In this document: piece after piece, positions 35,730 through 44,913 of the stretch
Position numbering within the stretch: the first letter of the stretch is position 1
How the letters are laid out: each line of letters starts with the position of its first letter
Source of the DNA: JBKHYJ01 sp046565505
Lineage (GTDB): Bacteria > Acidobacteriota > Blastocatellia > UBA7656
Direction of reading: 5' to 3'
Length of the DNA: 46,215 bases
Assembly (NCBI GenBank): GCA_046565505.1
Contig: JBKHYJ010000077.1
Span: 1-46,215, forward strand
The notes under the pieces: model-generated
What the model was told of the DNA's origin: nothing
Databases searched by the model: none
What the model saw: only the letters and a program-made list of their open reading frames with translations
Program-made: the position numbers and the translations under genes

Positions 35730-37469
35730 TCAAACGCCCCAGAACCGCAGGTCGCGCCGCTGCGCGGCCAGCTTCGGGGCCTGCCACTTGTCATTATCCC
35801 TCAGCCCATTGAATGGCTTGTTCGTCTGGGCCAGGAATGCGCGCCAGCGGTAATGAGAGTACGCCCCAAATATGTTGACCGCGTACGCCTCCGCGAGTTC
35901 ATGGTCGCCCTTAATGATGATGAAGTTCTCGTCGTTCTTACTGCTCGCGCTCGAAGAGAAATTGTGACTCCCCGTAATCACGACAGGGTCCGCGGAGAAA
36001 GGGTCGATGACGACGACCTTGCTGTGGATGATGGCATGGCCGACGCCTGCCAGGAATTGTTTGTGCGTGACCTCGCCCGCGAACTTCGCGAACGAGTGCT
36101 TGACGCCTTCCGGCTGGATGATGTCGAGGTGTAGCGACGTGTGATCCGAGCCGTCGATCAGGCTCACGTCCAGCGCGCTTTCATCGCCGCGGCCGTTCGG
36201 CAGTTCGCTGACGACCCCTCTGACGTACAGGCCCGGCTCGGCAGACCGCGCGGCCACCGTGCTGAATAACCCCGTAGAGCCTGGCATGAACATCAGGAAG
36301 AGTATGCCCTCGCGCGCCCTCTGGACCTCGGCTCGCAGGGCGTCGAGGTCCACGCCTTTGCTCGTGCGCGTGAACCAAATGGTGCTGCGGACGTTTCCGG
36401 GCGCATCCTCGCCGACCTGCTTCGGCTTGCTGTTCTCCGCCACGAACGGTTTCGGGAAATCGCTCGCCGCCTCCTTAAGCCGACGCCACTGGTCCAGATA
36501 TACCTGGGCGACCCCCGGGTCTTCGATGAGCAGCCCATTATTTACCTGCGTGCACAGCCCCGTAGGCGCCCAGTTAGTGCTGCCCGTCCATGCAGTCACG
36601 GGATTCCCACTCTTGTCCGTGCGAACTAAGAACTTGTTATGGCCGAGCGGGCCGGGCGAGATGAAGCGATCCTTCTCCGCCACCTCCACCTCCACCCCCG
36701 TAGCCCTGAGTCGCTTGCGCGCTTCCTCGTTCTCGTCCCGGCGGCGGGCCTCCTCCGTGCTCTCCCCCTTAGCCTTCTGTACAGACCCATTGGCAAGCAC
36801 GACGTGTGCCTTGCGCTTCAGCTTACAGAGGGCGTCGATCAATTCGTCGTCGCTCAACTCAAATAGCGCCGCGAAGATTTCGCCGCCTTCATCCAGCGCG
36901 GTCTGCAACTCATTAAGCAGAGCCTTGCGCAGGTCCCCGGACAGAAAGAGCCTTATCGTCTCGTCGTCCTTGTCTCGTATCGTGGACTTGAACTGCGCGA
37001 GCGTCAGCTTCCGCTGCGCGAGGAACCGTGACATGAATTGCGACATCACGAACCCGCGATTAAAAAACGGCTTAAACTTTCCCTTCGTCGTCCCGAGGGT
37101 CTTCTTGGGGCTCCACTCGCTCGCGTGTGAGCTAGCCAGTTCCAGCTCGCCGGCCGCATTGCGTATGACCGGGATAACCCTGTAGGAGACCGTGTCGCCT
37201 GTCGTCGCGTCGTGATCCGTCCACGAGAACCGCTGGAACGGCCATTCCGTCGATGGCTTCATGACGGCCTCGCCCGCCTTCGGCTTGGCGGTCACTTTTT
37301 CATTCTCGAATCCCGTTCGATTCTGGAGGAAGGCCGTCGTCTTCTTCCCCTTCGCGCTGACCATGCGGCGCTGGATTGCGAACCCGCGGCACCCGCTGAT
37401 CGGACCCGGTATGCTCCAGAAAAGCAAAGCGTCGTCTTCGTTGGTATACACTCTGAGTTTTGTTGACAT
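35730..37469 (-). CDS. Phospholipase D-like protein with FN3-like N-terminus
   Basis: A 579-residue protein with two HKD-type sites. HNKFLVRTD near residue 276 is followed by GSTNW, and HSKVVVID near 483 is followed by GSHNFS. The second has the canonical HxKx4D spacing; the first has one extra residue before Asp. PLD enzymes form one active site from the two motifs and cleave phosphodiesters of lipids or nucleic acids. Residues 1-110 (LRVYTNEDDALLFWS ... DTVSYRVIPV) look like a fibronectin III-type fold. No signal peptide is seen. AGGAG 6 nt before ATG 37469 decides the start over an upstream in-frame ATG at 37526. It converges with the fusion gene at 33861. Confidence 0.87.
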   Translation of the reverse strand: MSTKLRVYTNEDDALLFWSIPGPISGCRGFAIQRRMVSAKGKKTTAFLQNRTGFENEKVTAKPKAGEAVMKPSTEWPFQRFSWTDHDATTGDTVSYRVIPVIRNAAGELELASSHASEWSPKKTLGTTKGKFKPFFNRGFVMSQFMSRFLAQRKLTLAQFKSTIRDKDDETIRLFLSGDLRKALLNELQTALDEGGEIFAALFELSDDELIDALCKLKRKAHVVLANGSVQKAKGESTEEARRRDENEEARKRLRATGVEVEVAEKDRFISPGPLGHNKFLVRTDKSGNPVTAWTGSTNWAPTGLCTQVNNGLLIEDPGVAQVYLDQWRRLKEAASDFPKPFVAENSKPKQVGEDAPGNVRSTIWFTRTSKGVDLDALRAEVQRAREGILFLMFMPGSTGLFSTVAARSAEPGLYVRGVVSELPNGRGDESALDVSLIDGSDHTSLHLDIIQPEGVKHSFAKFAGEVTHKQFLAGVGHAIIHSKVVVIDPFSADPVVITGSHNFSSSASSKNDENFIIIKGDHELAEAYAVNIFGAYSHYRWRAFLAQTNKPFNGLRDNDKWQAPKLAAQRRDLRFWGV

Positions 37470-38087
37470 CGTGCGCTCCTGATTAGAGGGTGGTGGCCTT
37501 TCCGCGCCCGGCGGCCGGGCATTCAACTCGATGCGCCATTAAGAGAGCAAAACCCGCAAGGCGGTGAGAGAACCGGCCACGGTATCACTACCACACAGTC
37601 TGCTGTAAAGATGACCCGGGCCGAAGGCCGTCACTAGAATGACCAACCGCAGGGCGGTCTGCCTTTTCGTCTCATCTCATTATGGTGGGAATTGCCTTTT
37701 CATTTCAATTCCCTTCTCGAACGATTCAGTTTTTCGCGGACGACGCCTCGGGGTAAAGCCACGCGCCGGCGCAAAATTAGTCTCCGGGCCGCGGGGGCCT
37801 GAACGAAGGTCATAATACTTGTCAGACAAACCCTAATACAAATCCCCCGCCCTGCCAAGCCCAGCGGCGTCATTGCGCTCAGGGGCGGACCTTCCCCGCG
37901 GGCTACGGTTGCTCCCTACGGGATGCCGGGTAATGTAGTAGGTTGTTAGATCACCTCTCTTTGCATCTCAGAAGCCACTTTGATGCGCTCGCCGGGCCTG
38001 GGCCAAAAGCACTCAACCGTACAGACCTTTCGTCTTCTGGCTGGTATTGTGATTCTGTGATTCCGGTAACCCATGAAGTGAGCGAAT
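37470..38087. other. Divergent intergenic region
   Basis: About 620 bp between the PLD-like gene (minus) and the receiver gene (plus). I find no credible ORF, RNA gene or repeat. It is GC-rich with scattered short C and G runs and should contain both promoters. Confidence 0.4.
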
Positions 38088-38480
38088 ATGAGCAGTGATA
38101 CGGATCAGCGCCAGACAATTTTGTTAATTGAAGACGACAGCACCACGCTGCCGCTCCTGAAAGTGTTGCTGAATGACCTGGGCTACAGAACCGTCACAGC
38201 CACAGACGAAAAGGATGCAGTGGACAATATCTCGCCGACGCTGCGAGAGGCCAACTTAATTCTGTTGAATCAGGCTATGCCGGCGGGGGATGTTCTAGAG
38301 GCGGGACGCCGCATTCGCGCCCATCTCGGGACCGATGGCGATATGCCTATCGTAGTCATCGCCGGCGAGTACGGCCAGGATATGGAAGGTAGGGACGAGC
38401 AGGATGGCAAGAATGAATGGATAACCTACCTGGAGAACAGCGAGCAACTGGGAAACCTTCTGGGCCACCTGCTCCGTTGA
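38088..38480 (+). CDS. Receiver-domain protein lacking the phospho-acceptor aspartate
   Basis: A 130-residue stand-alone receiver fold. ILLIEDDSTTLPLLKVLLND gives the acidic pair (E15, D16, D17). At the position of the phosphorylated Asp there is Asn (LILLNQAMPAG, N61). The switch Thr/Ser is replaced in VVIAGEYG, and the conserved Lys before Pro is absent (WITYLENSEQ). It therefore should not be phosphorylated in the normal way and is probably a pseudo-receiver that works by binding, or a decaying gene. There is no output domain. It converges with a canonical receiver gene across a hairpin. Confidence 0.85.
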   Translation: MSSDTDQRQTILLIEDDSTTLPLLKVLLNDLGYRTVTATDEKDAVDNISPTLREANLILLNQAMPAGDVLEAGRRIRAHLGTDGDMPIVVIAGEYGQDMEGRDEQDGKNEWITYLENSEQLGNLLGHLLR

Positions 38481-38496
38481 CCCTGTCCCGGCCCCG

Positions 38497-38520
38497 GTCG
38501 CCCTGCGCTCAGCGGGCGAC
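38497..38520. terminator. Hairpin between convergent receiver genes
   Basis: GTCGCCC (38497-38503) and GGGCGAC (38514-38520) form a perfect 7-bp stem with a 10-nt loop, 17 bp after the stop of the plus-strand receiver and about 55 bp before the stop of the minus-strand one. No T-tract is present; a bidirectional terminator is plausible. Confidence 0.4.
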
Positions 38521-38574
38521 ATGCGCCCGGCGCGAATGAGGCCGGCGCGCGAAGCCCTCTATACGCGCGCGACC

Positions 38575-38961
38575 TCACACGGGGTGGTAGCCGTTCTCCA
38601 GCAGCCCGGCGATGGACTGCTCTAGCTTCCGCAGGCCATAAGGCTTGACCAAATAGCCTTGCGCCCCGGCGCGCATAGCTCGTTCTATGTCAGACCTGTC
38701 GTCTGCTCCCGAGCAGAATAGGATGGGAGTCTCGGGATCGAATGCGCGAATCGCGCGGCACATCTCAACGCCGGTCCCGTCGGGGAGGCGGCCATCGAGC
38801 AGAATCAAATCGCAGCCACCGCGTCTAATCAGGCTAAGCCCTTCCCTCACTGTGGTCGCAGTCAGCACATCATAGCCCGAGCTATTGAGCACGGCACGAA
38901 CCATTTCGCATGTGTCCCAATCGTCATCCACGCACACGACTCTCGTTCTTGGTTCATTCAT
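38575..38961 (-). CDS. Single-domain response regulator
   Basis: A 128-residue CheY-like receiver with all key residues: VCVDDDWDT (D12-D14), acceptor D56 in LILLDGRLPDGTG, S84 in LFCSGADD and K106 in YLVKPYG. There is no output domain, so it should act through protein contacts or as a phosphorelay intermediate, for example with the orphan kinase at 26052. AAGGAG lies 6 nt before ATG 38961; the frame extends upstream to 39099 but without a binding site. It lies 160 bp downstream of the Crp/Fnr gene on the same strand. Confidence 0.92.
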   Translation of the reverse strand: MNEPRTRVVCVDDDWDTCEMVRAVLNSSGYDVLTATTVREGLSLIRRGGCDLILLDGRLPDGTGVEMCRAIRAFDPETPILFCSGADDRSDIERAMRAGAQGYLVKPYGLRKLEQSIAGLLENGYHPV

Positions 38962-39120
38962 GTCGAACTCCTTGACATTACAACCGTGAGGGTAGCGGGC
39001 GATTTTTCCTGTCTTGAATGATTGTTCTAATTTCTTCTCTTGATGGAAGAGGTTTAAAGTATAACAGCCTGATGGCGGAGCGTATGTCCGGTCCCGCACT
39101 CAGCCGCCGCGAGCGATTGT

Positions 39121-39825
39121 CTATTTTTTTTGAAGCCAGGCAAGCGACTCTCTTATGGATTCATAGCACTCGCAGGCAGCCGCCTCTAGTCCCTTTCTGT
39201 CAAGAATAGCTATGTGGCCGCGGTTATAGCGAATCAGCCCCCTGCTCTGCGCGTTTCCGGCGGCGACCGTAACCCCGGCGCGCCGCACCCCCAGCATGCC
39301 CGCAAGAAACTCCTGCGTTAGATGAAACTCGCCTGTCTTTACATTATCCTGGCATACGAGCAGCCAGCGGCAGAGCCGCGCCTCCAGCGGGTGGAAACAA
39401 ATGCACAGGGCGGATTGAGAAATCGCTTTTATTAACGACTGGGCGTAACGATGTAAGAGTCTTTGCAGCGGCACGCATTCGTCGAAGATAGTTTTAAACG
39501 CATCTACTCTCATCCTTAAAGCATTGACTTCGGCCTGGGCGACCGTCCTGTATTGCGATACGCTGTTTTCGAGGAATATAGGCATGCTCACGTACCCTTC
39601 ATGGCCTACCGTGGCGACTTCGAGGTTCTGTCCCTCCCGCGTAGTCGAGATGAGCGAGACCATACCACTATTGATGAAGTAAATGTAATCTACGGGGTCT
39701 TCAAGCTCGTAAATGACATGCGCGTAAGGCAAAGAAACAGGCTCAAGTTTCTCCATGAGCTGCGCGCGAGCATCACACGGCAATGCGGATAGTATTAGGT
39801 TCTCAATCGTCTGTGTGGGCTTCAC
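39121..39825 (-). CDS. Crp/Fnr family transcriptional regulator
   Basis: A 234-residue regulator. The cyclic-nucleotide-binding-like barrel covers about 10-125 (YAHVIYELEDPVDYIYFINSG, then EVATVGHEGYVSM), followed by a long dimer helix and a winged helix (FHLTQEFLAGMLGVRRAGVT, about 168-187). It lacks an obvious FNR-type cysteine cluster near the N-terminus, and the typical cAMP phosphate-binding RS pair is not evident, so the signal is unknown. The start is GTG 39825 with only a weak upstream AAGG. It probably controls itself or the neighbouring receiver. Confidence 0.92.
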   Translation of the reverse strand: MKPTQTIENLILSALPCDARAQLMEKLEPVSLPYAHVIYELEDPVDYIYFINSGMVSLISTTREGQNLEVATVGHEGYVSMPIFLENSVSQYRTVAQAEVNALRMRVDAFKTIFDECVPLQRLLHRYAQSLIKAISQSALCICFHPLEARLCRWLLVCQDNVKTGEFHLTQEFLAGMLGVRRAGVTVAAGNAQSRGLIRYNRGHIAILDRKGLEAAACECYESIRESLAWLQKK

Positions 39826-40479
39826 GGTATTAGCTCGACCTTCCCTGAAAAAGTTCAGTTAGTTAGCAAAAAGATGCCGTTGCCAATTTCGCAAGGAGTT
39901 GGCTGAGCTCATCTGAATGGGCGAGAATTCTTCGGAGTGAGAGTTTTACTGCTTTTCGCCGCGCTTGGCTAGCCCCGCTCAGTGTTCCAAGAGTGACCCG
40001 TATAGATTATCACGCCTGGGGCATTATGGATACAACAATCATCGCTAAGTCAAAGCTATACTCCGATTGCATGGCTAGCTGGCTGATTCGGCGCGCAGCC
40101 TTCAACCGCTCGCCTGCGTAGGGCGCGTGCGCGGTTCGTCGAATATCGTCGCGCTTCCAATCAGCGCGCGGGAGACCTGGCGAGGTCTGACCCGCATGCC
40201 CTATGGGGCCAATCGGCCGGGGCCGCGGCAGGTAGTATCTATCTAACAACCGGAGAAAATTTTTGAGGTGCGTTCGCCAGCAGACATACATCATGCCCAG
40301 GAGTTGCTAAAATTACAGCGTCGTAGGGATTCATTCCATGTGATGAAGCGCTTGCGAGAGATGTTGGCGCGGTCCCCCGGGGCCGAAAAAGCTAGCGAAG
40401 AGCTGAATTCAACCAACTGACGCAAAAAATAATTCTTCATTCCCGAGAAACGCAGCTCCCGAACAAACCGATTAGGAGA
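39826..40479. other. Intergenic region upstream of the Crp/Fnr gene
   Basis: About 650 bp. An open minus frame at 40010-40294 (94 codons) shows no domain and is rejected. A 50-codon plus frame at 40268-40420 is listed separately. No RNA gene or clear repeat is seen. Confidence 0.4.
40268..40420 (+). CDS. Possible small basic protein (50 residues)
   Basis: GTG 40268 opens 50 codons ending TGA at 40420. The peptide reads VRSPADIHHAQELLKLQRRR at its start and continues with KRLREMLARSPGAEKASEEL. It looks like an amphipathic, helix-forming protein rather than random sequence. GGAG lies about 12 nt upstream, a little far. No family is recognised. It precedes a small membrane protein on the same strand by 60 bp. 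Confidence 0.35.
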   Translation: MRSPADIHHAQELLKLQRRRDSFHVMKRLREMLARSPGAEKASEELNSTN

Positions 40480-40770
40480 GTGAAGGGCGCAGTGCCGGTT
40501 GCACGCAGGCGGCCTGGAGACAGAAGGCTCCAGGCCTCACCGAACGGCCTCTATATGCATAGGAATTATTTCAGATTCAAGAGCAGTGTAATCATCCCTT
40601 CCCTCTGGGAGGAGGTAACGCCTTCAATCGGGACCGGCCTGGGGGTTGCCCTCATATTGTATTTTGCCGACCCGCCATTATGGCTGGTGCCGGTCGTGGC
40701 GGTGGCGCTGTTTGCCGGCCTCTCGGCTGCTATGAGCATGATCGGCGGCCGCCGCTCGAAGCACCAGTGA
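40480..40770 (+). CDS. Small hypothetical membrane protein
   Basis: Up to 96 residues from GTG 40480; ATG 40555 (72 residues) is an alternative. AGGAG lies only 1 nt before the GTG, too close, so the start is uncertain. The C-terminal part has a hydrophobic hairpin: SIGTGLGVALILYFAD and LWLVPVVAVALFAGLSAAMSM, joined by a Pro-Pro turn and ending in a basic tail. It is probably an inner-membrane protein with two segments. No family is recognised. It converges with the SDR gene 52 bp away. Confidence 0.55.
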   Translation: MKGAVPVARRRPGDRRLQASPNGLYMHRNYFRFKSSVIIPSLWEEVTPSIGTGLGVALILYFADPPLWLVPVVAVALFAGLSAAMSMIGGRRSKHQ

Positions 40771-40822
40771 TCGCCTTTGCGTCCCGTGCGCAGAAGTCAT
40801 GTACGACTGACGTGAGACCTCT

Positions 40823-41611
40823 TCAAACCTCTTCGACGGCGAGCGGCCTCGGCCTCTTCCCGTCTATGTCTGTAAAGCCGTACTCCTCTGCCAGGCTGGC
40901 GGCGATCAGAACCTTTCCCGTCTTCTCGATCACGCGCGGGTCGGCTGCGAGCGCAACGACCGCGCGCCCTACGAACTGCGGGGACTCGGAATTACTCAGG
41001 TCCAGCCACTCGGCTGCTTCCATGACCTTTTCCGTTCTTACTAACCCCGGGTACAGGGTGACGGCGGCGACGTTGAACTCGCGCAACTCCTGCGACATGT
41101 CCGCGGTCATTTTATCGGTGGCGGCCTTCGACACGCCATAAGCTACGTTGCCTATGTATTTCTGAGCCGCCCAGAACGACAGGCTGATTATCAAACCGCT
41201 TCGCTCGCGAGTCATGGATTGTGCGGCGAGGCGGCTCGCGACATAATTAGCGCGGACGCCGGCCTGGAACATCGCGTCCCACCGCCAGAGAGGCTGCTGC
41301 CAGAACCGAAGCGGCCAGGTGAACTCGCCGCCCTCGATCATATTCTCGTAGCCGCCCCACACGTTATTCACGAGTATATTTAAACGGCCTTGCTCACTCA
41401 TGATGCGGTCGAATGCCGCCTCGACTTGCCGGTCATCTCTGTGATCGCATCTGAGAGCGACGCCTTTGCCTTCGATGTACTTCTGGTCTTCGGCCGTGCG
41501 CCCGGTGATGTAAACAATCGCGCCGGCGTCGCAGAGTTCCAGGGCGATGCCTTTGCCTACCCCGCGACTGGCCCCGGTTACAAGCGCAACCTGTCCTTTC
41601 AATCTCGGCAT
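40823..41611 (-). CDS. Short-chain dehydrogenase/reductase
   Basis: A 262-residue classical SDR. The cofactor loop is TGASRGVGKG (residues 13-22), then NNVWGG in place of the usual NNAG, and the active-site block ISLSFWAA ... YGVSKAATD with Tyr and Lys spaced YxxxK. NNVWGG and the following Trp-rich insert (FWQQPLWRWDAMF) resemble DHRS1-like reductases. It should interconvert an alcohol and a carbonyl using NAD(P). It is last in a leftward set with the ATP-grasp/decarboxylase fusion and transglutaminase-like genes (80-bp gap), so it may act on their product, but independent transcription is possible. Confidence 0.92.
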   Translation of the reverse strand: MPRLKGQVALVTGASRGVGKGIALELCDAGAIVYITGRTAEDQKYIEGKGVALRCDHRDDRQVEAAFDRIMSEQGRLNILVNNVWGGYENMIEGGEFTWPLRFWQQPLWRWDAMFQAGVRANYVASRLAAQSMTRERSGLIISLSFWAAQKYIGNVAYGVSKAATDKMTADMSQELREFNVAAVTLYPGLVRTEKVMEAAEWLDLSNSESPQFVGRAVVALAADPRVIEKTGKVLIAASLAEEYGFTDIDGKRPRPLAVEEV

Positions 41612-41691
41612 AGAAGCATTGTGCCTTTTTTAGCGCGAGAATTGAAGGCCGTCCAAAGAGATGCGTAAGGATGGGCTGCCGGCCGGCCCGG

Positions 41692-42369
41692 TTACGCAAA
41701 GTCCCCGCGCGTCCTTTCTATTTTTTGCCATTGGTTCGGCGCTATCCTGTGCGTGCCCCATTTGAAGCCGTACCCAGGTTCGCCCTGCGTGCTGAATATG
41801 CGTACGGCCAGCAAGCCGCCGTAGCCGCCGGGCTGCTCAGGCTTTATCCACCACCCGGCGCTCGGGTCCCACAACATTAACTCGTCCCCCCGAGCCACCA
41901 CGGCGCAGCCTTCGTGATAGATAAGGTCTTCTTTTATCCAGCGCATCGAGACTTCATCAGTGTCCCAACGCTTGCACCACTGCCGCGTGGCGTCTTCGGT
42001 GTACTGTTGGATTAGCTGCGCGGGGTAACACCTGACCCCGCGCCCGGCGAACACCTCCTGCGATAGCGCGGCGAGCGCGCCGCAGTCGAGCGTCTTTTTC
42101 TCGACCGCTTCGCACCAATGAATCGGCCAGGACGAGGGCCCCCACGTGTACTTCTGGCGGAGCCAGCGCGGCCCTGTCAAAGGGTTGCCCCCGTTGAGTT
42201 GCGAGTAGTCCATAGATAGAATCCACTCGCGCGCAACCTGGCAGCACAAGCCGCCGTGGTGTGAAATGACGGACGGAGGAAAATCCTGCCACGCGCGCAT
42301 CGCCGCGTCCGCGTCCGCGAAATCAGTTTCATTAACTTCGATCAGCTCGTTACCCTCGGCCAAAGACAT
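41692..42369 (-). CDS. Transglutaminase/papain-like protein of unknown function
   Basis: A 225-residue protein with no named family that I recognise. The order of possible catalytic residues is that of transglutaminase-fold enzymes: Cys in TLDCGALAALSQ (C96), His in IYHEGCAVV (H152) and Asp in LWDPSAGWW (D168). Such enzymes make or break amide bonds. ATG 42369 is chosen because TAGGAG lies 8 nt upstream; it overlaps the end of the ATP-grasp/decarboxylase gene by 20 nt, so the two proteins are translationally coupled and likely work together. The triad is inference from sequence spacing. Confidence 0.8.
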   Translation of the reverse strand: MSLAEGNELIEVNETDFADADAAMRAWQDFPPSVISHHGGLCCQVAREWILSMDYSQLNGGNPLTGPRWLRQKYTWGPSSWPIHWCEAVEKKTLDCGALAALSQEVFAGRGVRCYPAQLIQQYTEDATRQWCKRWDTDEVSMRWIKEDLIYHEGCAVVARGDELMLWDPSAGWWIKPEQPGGYGGLLAVRIFSTQGEPGYGFKWGTHRIAPNQWQKIERTRGDFA

Positions 42370-44623
42370 AAGACATGCTCCTATCGTAAGCTCCCGCGTC
42401 ACAGAAAATTAGAACGTCGCCGACTCTAAACCCCTCCGGCAACTCGACCCCGCGCGCTACAATGTCGTGCTCCATGCAAAGCCTCCCGAGCAGCTGCGTC
42501 TTGCCGCGCTTCAAGGGCCGCCACTCGCCCGTCCCCCGGTCCTGACATAAAATTCGGTGCGGCTGAAAAAAGTGCATCGGCAGTTCGGCAATCGAGCCGT
42601 CAACGACTGCCTCTTTGACCTCTTTCTGCGAATCATCGAATTCCAGCACGCGCATCGCCACGGCCATTGAAGGTTGAGCGATGGCTTTGCCCGGCTCGGA
42701 AATGATCTGTTCGACATGCGGCAAGAAGTTGCGCGCGCGATTGATGGCGGATGCGAACTGGTCGTCGGCGTCGCCATGCCAATCGTCAGGGAACCATCCG
42801 CCGCCCACGTCGAGAGTCTTAATCTGCCGCCGCGTCAGAGTCTCTATGGACCGGCACCACCTCAGCATCGACTCGTAAAGGTGCCACCACTGCTGAACGC
42901 CGATGTTGCTGCTGGCCATGTGAAAATGGACCCCGAACAAGCAATCGCGAGGCAGCGTCTCAATCAAGCCGACCAGCGTCTTTAGCGCCTCGGGCGTGCT
43001 CACGGGAATGCCGAACCGTGAGGCCACGTTTGGGGTGCGGAGTCGAATGCCGGCGATCTTTGACTGGAGCTCTTTTCTTCCCAGGCTGCCGATCAACCGT
43101 TTCAAGTCCGCGATTGAATCGGCGAAGACCGCGTGTAATGGGGAGGCGGGCAGAAGCCCCTCCGGCCACCATTTGCCCGGGCCGTTCAGCACGATCTGTT
43201 TCGGGGCGAATCCCGATTTCAGGGCCTTTTGCACTTCCAGCAGGCTGATGGCTTCCGCGAGAAAGCCCGACTCGCGCGCGAGCCGAAGCAATCTCTCGTC
43301 GGGATTGGTCTTCATGCTGTAGGCGTTAGTAACTTTGATTGAAGGCGTGCTGAGTTTGGTCGCCAGCGACGAGGCGCGTTTAAAGAGCGAAGCGGCCGTG
43401 TCGTGAAGAAAAAGCCAGGACGGCGTCTCCATCTCGTTAACGTCGAACGCTCTCAAGTCAACGGCGAATGAAGGCGGCACGGCAGGCTCCCCGTTCGCGT
43501 CTGAGGCATGGCGGCCGTTCCCATTGCCGTTGCCTGTAATCACGTTCAATTTTTGCAGCCGTTCGGCCAGTGCCAGCGTCCCCGAAGGGTGTTTTAAAGA
43601 GTGCCCGATTCCGCCGGGGTAGGGTTCCGGCAGCGGCGGCAGGGGGAATTGCGGGCGCACGGGCACCTCAAGGACTACGCGCGTGAACTCTTCGCTCCTG
43701 GCCGTCGCCTTCTGGGCCGGGATTCCCGTCGCGCCTTCGACCATGATTGCGGGCAGATTGCGCCCGGCGATGGTCGCGCCGTGTATCCAGGCGGGGAACC
43801 TCGGGTTGCATTCCAGCAGCCAGAATTGCCCCTCCGTCTCCCGCACCATCTCCAACTCGGCGCCGCCCGTCCAGTTCAGCTCCTTTACCATTTTGCGCAG
43901 AGGCGCGGCGAACTCTTCAGGCACCTCCGTCACGTCGCCTGCCCAGGTCTTGCCCTCTTCCGTCAGCTCGCGTTTCCGCATATGTACGCACCCGAGCAGC
44001 TCGCCCCTGTAGGCGCAAAAGCAAACGGATTCTTCGTAACCCGTCACGTGGGCTTGCAGAAACAATCGCTCGGTTGACCAGGCCCTCGAAAGAGCCGCAC
44101 GCACGACCTCGAACGCGTCCCAGCTCGCGGTGCGGATCGCCTCGTAGTAAGGCCCCTTGAGCCAGACCTTCCAGTCATGCCTGCGGCAAAAGGAGTGCAG
44201 CTCCCAGTCGGGGTGTTCAGTAGAGATGAACGTCGGGATGCGCACGGGCAACCCCTTGTGCGCCTCCACGGCCGGCTTGCTGACCTTCTCCAGCGCGGCC
44301 GACGATGGGGTCAATAGATTCTGATGGCCGTCGGGGAATACGGACGCCAGCCACATTATTTCCAGGTCAATCCCCGATATCCACAGCGCGCCTGAATCAA
44401 GGGTGTCTTTTATCAGGCTCCCGTATTCAGGAAGGTTCAATTCTTCCCAGGGCCTTTGTAGCCACAGCTCGTCGAAGTCGGGCCAATGTATTCCCGAAGA
44501 CCGATTCGAGTACTCGACGCCGACGAGGGTTGCGCCCGGAAAGGCCAAACGCAATGACCGCGCTATCCCGACCCCTGGCTGCGGGTTGGTGCCGCTGTAT
44601 AGCCCGCTGATGTAGATTCTCAT
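42350..44623 (-). CDS. Fusion of ATP-grasp ligase and PLP-dependent decarboxylase (DAP/ornithine decarboxylase fold III)
   Basis: A 757-residue two-enzyme protein. Residues about 1-350 form an ATP-grasp ligase with an N-terminal Rossmann-like part (MRIYISGLYSG) and metal-binding LLECNPRFPAW near 271. Residues about 385-757 form an alanine-racemase-fold decarboxylase like LysA: PLP lysine in AYSMKTNPDERLL near 437, GVHFHMAS, DVGGGWFPDDWHG near 608, EPGKAIAQPSM, and the C-terminal CMEHDIVARG ... DAGAYDRSMSYVFGRG. ATP-grasp enzymes join a carboxylate to an amine through an acyl phosphate; the partner would decarboxylate or racemise an amino acid. AAGGAGAGT directly precedes ATG 44623. The substrate is unknown; a modified amino acid or peptide amine is a reasonable guess. 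Confidence 0.9.
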   Translation of the reverse strand: MRIYISGLYSGTNPQPGVGIARSLRLAFPGATLVGVEYSNRSSGIHWPDFDELWLQRPWEELNLPEYGSLIKDTLDSGALWISGIDLEIMWLASVFPDGHQNLLTPSSAALEKVSKPAVEAHKGLPVRIPTFISTEHPDWELHSFCRRHDWKVWLKGPYYEAIRTASWDAFEVVRAALSRAWSTERLFLQAHVTGYEESVCFCAYRGELLGCVHMRKRELTEEGKTWAGDVTEVPEEFAAPLRKMVKELNWTGGAELEMVRETEGQFWLLECNPRFPAWIHGATIAGRNLPAIMVEGATGIPAQKATARSEEFTRVVLEVPVRPQFPLPPLPEPYPGGIGHSLKHPSGTLALAERLQKLNVITGNGNGNGRHASDANGEPAVPPSFAVDLRAFDVNEMETPSWLFLHDTAASLFKRASSLATKLSTPSIKVTNAYSMKTNPDERLLRLARESGFLAEAISLLEVQKALKSGFAPKQIVLNGPGKWWPEGLLPASPLHAVFADSIADLKRLIGSLGRKELQSKIAGIRLRTPNVASRFGIPVSTPEALKTLVGLIETLPRDCLFGVHFHMASSNIGVQQWWHLYESMLRWCRSIETLTRRQIKTLDVGGGWFPDDWHGDADDQFASAINRARNFLPHVEQIISEPGKAIAQPSMAVAMRVLEFDDSQKEVKEAVVDGSIAELPMHFFQPHRILCQDRGTGEWRPLKRGKTQLLGRLCMEHDIVARGVELPEGFRVGDVLIFCDAGAYDRSMSYVFGRG

Positions 44624-44913
44624 ACTCTCCTTGTTGAACAGGTGCCGGAGCGAAAACTAGGGCTTCGCCGTTTAAGGCCAAGCCGCGCGAGCGTGACTGC
44701 GCGCGCCGCCTCAAATGATGCTGGTCTTGAGAGTAATCGGCTCTAGAACGCTCGGTAGGAAACTGCGCTGTTTTCCACTCCGTCTGAGCTAAAGTAAACT
44801 TGCGGGGAGTGAGACGCGAATCAGCCGAACCTTTCGCCACTCCCTTTTACTTTTGAGCATCCACGCAACGGCTGATTCCGATTTCTTACTCTGGGTAGAA
44901 GTAAGTCGGGCAT

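Noticed and set aside
36259..37185. 308-codon ORF opposite the PLD-like gene
   Set aside because: Ser/Leu/Arg-rich antisense shadow of a GC-rich gene with clear HKD motifs on the other strand.
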